A DNA stretch of 64,000 nucleotides from NCBI GenBank assembly GCA_003344405.1, contig NOWV01000021.1:124001-188000 (forward strand), read 5' to 3'. Both the position numbers and the translations under genes were made by a program. Source of the DNA: Trichoplax sp. H2 (lineage: Eukaryota > Placozoa > Uniplacotomia > Trichoplacea). The notes beneath the pieces are model-generated. The model was not told where the DNA came from. It saw nothing but the letters and a program-made list of their open reading frames with translations, and ran no database searches. Of this stretch, positions 63,501 to 64,000 are shown piece by piece (positions within the stretch are counted from its first letter, which is position 1; each line of letters opens with the position of its first letter).

Positions 63501-64000
63501 ACTATTTTAGCACAAGATGGTGGAAGTCCACCCTTCAATACAACTGCTTTAGTCGATCTGAATATATATAATCCATGTCAAGATGTTTCTTTGTGGATTT
63601 TGCCGCCTTATAATACAACATTAGATCCATCTGTTAGTTCTGTTGGTTCGTTAGTAATAGCCATTAACGGCTCTGTTCAAGATCCAAGACAAAATCAGGC
63701 GGTAAACGAGATTATTATGTTCTATCAGATAATGGCTGGTAATAATGATGGTCTTTTTGAGATCAACGGGCAAACCGGTATCGTTCGATTGGCTAAAGAT
63801 TTACAGCAATCTGATTTTGGTAAAACTAGAACTTTAACTATCTCGCTTTCCAATAATGGCAGTTGTTCTGTACCTATTACTACGAGCGATGTTAGTATTA
63901 ATATTAATTATGAGATTACTACGTCCAAAAACTTTGCTTCATCAGTTCAGCTAGCATTTTCATCGCCTGAAACATCAATCTTGGACTCCACAGTTAGCAG
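57539..64000 (+). CDS. Usherin-like laminin N-terminal/LamG protein with cadherin repeats (5' part)
   Basis: Large secreted or membrane adhesion protein, cut by the window end. Exons: 57539-57613, 57775-57978, 58115-58275, 58765-59124, 60293-60494, 60961-61224, 61313-61388, 61474-62086, 63070-64000 (open at the edge). Order: hydrophobic signal (RILSILTVLIILNQ), a Cys-rich start (TCGSPPTEFCSPDGQC), a LamG-like jellyroll (YNFDGSTYYTVQ, GGFSITIWTKPQ, DDNLWHLVTI, FTIGKGVQTGDNYKG, ASLQFYNIQL), a Cys linker (YPRCLCKAN), and a laminin N-terminal-type domain (NDGNLNTFWLAANG, PTTVVVEKLS, WQILQLFADNCQ, NCIEFDG). This order resembles the start of usherin. Instead of laminin EGF repeats, cadherin repeats follow: YYQIEENLPNNTLIGKI, AYDPDH, FNIDTNDG, HAIDPDG, NDYPPVFNSSLYRQ, MATDKDLNQFGKVSYSI, LFEINGQTGIVRL. 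The 76-nt exon 7 was placed by phase and by its match to this domain. Exon 4 has one base too many (59051-59055). Confidence 0.85.
59051..59055 (+). other. Apparent +1 frameshift in a G5 run (exon 4 of the usherin/cadherin gene)
   Basis: Upstream, the frame reads ...LRYANSRYGG and then stops. Downstream, the LamG-like sequence (KYGLGTFTIGKG) continues one frame over up to a good donor at 59124. The 360-nt exon would have to be 359 nt for its borders to agree in phase. No splice sites could remove it. A homopolymer sequencing or assembly error is the simplest cause; a real null allele is possible. Confidence 0.75.
62353..62850. repeat. Four-copy ~125-138-bp tandem repeat in intron 8 of the usherin/cadherin gene
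   Basis: Units begin near 62353, 62491, 62625 and 62748 with (A)ATGATCTAG(G)CTAT-like sequence. Each continues through CATAGTGGTAAATTC..A-like, TTAAGAGTTACAGAAGGATTACAT-like and TTCACTAGCTATAT blocks. The copies are diverged but collinear. The intron (62087-63069) has no other content. Confidence 0.85.

Noticed and set aside
1-64000. tRNA, rRNA, CRISPR or bacterial operon features
   Set aside because: I saw no cloverleaf with A/B-box signals, no rRNA-like stretches, no spaced direct repeats of CRISPR form, and all genes are spliced eukaryotic genes.

Overview
This is a piece of a eukaryotic, almost certainly animal, nuclear genome. Genes are split into many exons with GT-AG introns, mostly about 100-900 bases. 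Non-coding DNA is very AT-rich, and the gene families are metazoan (secreted-pathway aminopeptidases, mucin-type GalNAc transferases, a KCTD3-type BTB/WD protein, a ZIP9 zinc transporter, and a large laminin/cadherin adhesion protein). Small, intron-rich, AT-rich genes of this kind would suit a non-bilaterian such as a placozoan (Trichoplax/Hoilungia). That assignment is inference, since no species marker is visible.

Layout. 1-25810: three tandem M1-family (aminopeptidase N-like) membrane peptidase genes, all on +. The first is cut by the window edge; the second (7621-15321) and third (18312-25810) are complete. The exon architecture is the same copy to copy, apart from one extra intron in copy 1. 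Copy 3 has an intact zinc site. Copy 2 has lost the first zinc-binding His (NEIAH instead of HExxH) and is probably a pseudoenzyme. 25811-28601: gene-free, with a nine-unit minisatellite, a 37-bp repeat and a GTAC-rich palindromic island. 28602-34594 (+): a complete 18-exon KCTD3/SHKBP1 orthologue. 35582-40573 (-): a complete 15-exon GALNT2-like transferase. 42584-46178 (+): a complete 8-exon SLC39A9 (ZIP9) gene, divergent from the GALNT. 47990-53594 (+): a second, paralogous 15-exon GALNT. 53595-57538: gene-free, with degenerate hairpin repeats. 57539-64000 (+): the 5' part of a large secreted or membrane adhesion gene. Its N-terminus resembles usherin (LamG-like domain, Cys-rich linker, laminin N-terminal domain) but runs directly into cadherin repeats; it leaves the window while still open.

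All exon coordinates were built by hand from splice consensus, reading-frame continuity and comparison between paralogues. For six of the seven genes the joined exons keep phase throughout: copy 2 gives 961 codons, copy 3 942, KCTD3 638, the - strand GALNT 587, ZIP9 314 and the + strand GALNT 542. The exception is one base too many in a five-G run in the usherin/cadherin gene (59051-59055).

Functionally, the middle of the window groups secretory-pathway genes: two Golgi O-glycosylation initiators flank a zinc transporter whose relatives sit in the Golgi and plasma membrane. The three aminopeptidases are type II ectoenzymes with Ser/Thr-rich stalks, which are typical O-glycosylation substrates. 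Whether these neighbours are co-regulated cannot be read from sequence.
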